A stretch of DNA of 6,594 nt from Halobacteriales archaeon SW_9_67_25 (GTDB lineage: Archaea; Halobacteriota; Halobacteria; Halobacteriales; Haloarculaceae), in assembly GCA_003022745.1 (NCBI GenBank), contig PXSU01000007.1, positions 1 to 6,594 on the forward strand, read 5' to 3'. Positions 5,434 through 6,594 of the stretch are shown here, piece by piece. Position 1 is the first letter of the stretch; each line of letters opens with the position of its first letter. The position numbers and the translations under genes are program-made. The notes under the pieces are model-generated. The model searched no databases and was not told where the DNA came from. It worked only from the letters and a program-made list of their open reading frames with translations.

Positions 5434-5442
5434 AATATAAAG
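5434..5442 (-). promoter_or_regulatory. Permease TATA box
   Basis: CTTTATATT on the minus strand is a good haloarchaeal TATA element. With initiation about 25 nt downstream, near 5412, the mRNA would have a leader of roughly 50 nt containing the Shine-Dalgarno. The permease and small membrane protein therefore need not depend on read-through from the cytosine deaminase gene. Confidence 0.6.
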
Positions 5443-5496
5443 CTGGTGATTGGTACAAGTTGGCAACGTGTGGGGCCGGATGTCTCGGCGGTCACC

Positions 5497-5546
5497 GTCG
5501 GCAGCTACCGGTGGAAGTCGAGTCGGCAGCTACCGGTGGAAGTCGA
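5497..5546. repeat. Perfect 25-bp tandem duplication across the end of the cytosine deaminase gene
   Basis: Positions 5497-5521 and 5522-5546 are identical over all 25 bp with no spacer. On the coding strand each unit starts TCGACTTCCACCGGTAG and continues with CTGCCGAC. The copy at 5522-5546 supplies the final codons and TAG stop of codA. The other copy lies just beyond the stop and repeats those codons and the stop. Either the gene end was duplicated by slippage, leaving the protein intact, or the unit has a role in the 3' untranslated region. Confidence 0.95.
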
Positions 5547-6594
5547 TTGACGTCGGTTCGTCCGCCCGCAACACCGTGGTTTCGGTCGGGTCGGTCCGCG
5601 CCACGGGGTCGCCATCCCGGAGAACGAGCGTCCGGGGAGCGCGGGTCCGGAGCGCGTCGAACGGCGTCGGGCTGTCGAAGACGGCGAGCGAACCCTCGTT
5701 GCCCTCCGCGAGCCCGTAGCCGGTTGCACCGAAAATCTCCGCGTTGGCCTCGGTCAGCATCTCCCACAGCGCCGGGACGTCTCCACGGCCGGCCATGTGG
5801 GCGTAATGGACGAGGATGAACGCCGCGTCGAGCGGGTCCGCCACGCCGTAGTGGTACCAGGGGTCCATCACCGAATCGTGGCCGACGCCGACGGTCACGC
5901 CGGCGGCTCTGAGCTGGTCGATTCGCGTGTGCCCCCGCCGGCGCGGGTAGTCGTCGTAACTCCCCTGGAGCACGGAGTTGTCTGGCGGGTTCGTCACGAC
6001 GCTGACGCCGCTTTCGGCCAGCAGCGACGCGAGCTTGTCTGCGTAGGCGTTGTTGTACGAGTGCATCGCCGTGACGTGGCTGGCGGTGGTCCGGGCCCCG
6101 ATACCGCGGTCGAGGGCCTCGCTCGCGAGCACCTCGGTGAACCGCGAGCCAGGGTCGTCGGTCTCGTCGATGTGCAGATCCAGGGGCAGGCCGTGCCGTT
6201 CGGCGATGTCGCAGGCCAGTTTCACGCTCCGGACGCCGTCCTCGCGGGTGTGCTCGTTGTGCGGGATCGCGCCCACCACGTCGACCCCCATCTCGACGGC
6301 CTCCCGGAACAGGTCCTCGTGGCCGGCGTCCGTGAACAGGCCGTCCTGGGGGAACGCGACCACCTGGAGGTCGACGAGATCCGAGACGCGGTCGCGTACC
6401 TCCAGTAGCGCCTCGACGGTCGTCAGGGTCGGCTCCGTCGTGTCGGCGTGGGTCCGGACGCGCGTGACGCCGTGGGCCGCGTACCACTCGACCGTTCGGG
6501 TCGCCCGCTCGACGATGTCCGCCGCCGCGATGTCGGCCTTGTAGTCGGCCCAGATGTCGATGCCCTCCGCGAGGGTTCCCGAGTCGTTCCAGCG
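5530..6594 (-). CDS. codA: Cytosine deaminase, CodA type, lacking the N-terminus at the window edge
   Basis: The frame is open from the right edge to the TAG at 5530-5532, giving 354 residues. It hydrolyses cytosine to uracil and ammonia in the cytosol. The residues I recall as catalytic in Escherichia coli CodA all align with one constant offset of 73: Q156 is Q83 (VAFPQDG), metal ligand H214 is H141 and catalytic E217 is E144 (LHIDETDDPGSRF), H246 is H173 (TASHVTAMHSYNNAY), and metal ligand D313 is D240 (GVGHDSVMDPWY). The same offset puts the C-terminus at residue 427, the E. coli length, and the tail SIDFHR resembles the E. coli ending. About 73 residues, with the HxH metal pair (H61/H63), lie outside the window. 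A GTG at 6363 is internal, not the start. It lies upstream of the nucleobase permease, which fits cytosine salvage. A related amidohydrolase substrate (isoguanine or creatinine-like compounds) is possible but less likely. Confidence 0.92.
   Translation of the reverse strand, partial: RWNDSGTLAEGIDIWADYKADIAAADIVERATRTVEWYAAHGVTRVRTHADTTEPTLTTVEALLEVRDRVSDLVDLQVVAFPQDGLFTDAGHEDLFREAVEMGVDVVGAIPHNEHTREDGVRSVKLACDIAERHGLPLDLHIDETDDPGSRFTEVLASEALDRGIGARTTASHVTAMHSYNNAYADKLASLLAESGVSVVTNPPDNSVLQGSYDDYPRRRGHTRIDQLRAAGVTVGVGHDSVMDPWYHYGVADPLDAAFILVHYAHMAGRGDVPALWEMLTEANAEIFGATGYGLAEGNEGSLAVFDSPTPFDALRTRAPRTLVLRDGDPVARTDPTETTVLRADEPTSIDFHR

Noticed and set aside
5497..5546. Start of a CRISPR array
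   Set aside because: The two 25-bp units are directly adjacent with no spacer, include a stop codon region, and there are only two copies.
6361..6363. GTG as start of the cytosine deaminase
   Set aside because: The frame stays open and homologous to CodA upstream of it to the window edge, so the GTG is an internal valine.
5492..6487. 331-codon minus-strand open frame overlapping codA in another frame
   Set aside because: It is extremely Arg/Pro/Gly-rich. The overlapping frame is an unmistakable cytosine deaminase.

Overview
The window looks like chromosomal DNA of a haloarchaeon (class Halobacteria). The GC content is high, the encoded proteins are strongly acidic, archaeal TATA boxes (not bacterial -35/-10 pairs) sit in front of genes, and at least two mRNAs appear leaderless or nearly so. 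All six protein genes lie on the minus strand, so transcription runs from right to left. The two edge genes are cut by the window.

Layout from right (upstream) to left: a cytosine deaminase (codA type, N-terminus off the right edge) ends in a perfect 25-bp tandem duplication. About 170 bp later comes an NCS2/NAT-family nucleobase permease with its own TATA box, a leader and a strong Shine-Dalgarno. A small two-helix membrane protein follows 26 bp after the permease and is probably co-transcribed. Next is a hydantoinase/dihydropyrimidinase-type cyclic amidohydrolase with a leaderless promoter flanked by a repeated CCGCGGAA element. Then comes an IclR-family regulator with a TATA box abutted by an interrupted palindrome. 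A 659-bp non-coding block full of inverted repeats follows, and finally the N-terminal 88 residues of a cyclase/kynurenine-formamidase-fold hydrolase that runs off the left edge.

The genes form a plausible cassette for uptake and breakdown or salvage of pyrimidines or other cyclic amides. The permease imports the base, CodA deaminates cytosine to uracil, the hydantoinase-type enzyme opens a cyclic amide or imide ring, and the cyclase-fold enzyme hydrolyses another amide bond. The IclR protein is the obvious local regulator. The exact substrate of the hydantoinase and cyclase cannot be read from sequence. An 11-bp motif, CTGTCCCRCRA on the transcribed strand, occurs twice in front of iclR and once in front of the cyclase gene, and is a candidate IclR operator.

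The block between iclR and the cyclase gene holds two GC-rich hairpins with almost the same stem-loop core, plus other inverted repeats. This resembles a non-autonomous IS200/IS605-type element (PATE/MITE-like) or its remnant. That identification is inference. No tRNA, rRNA, CRISPR array or intact transposase gene was seen.
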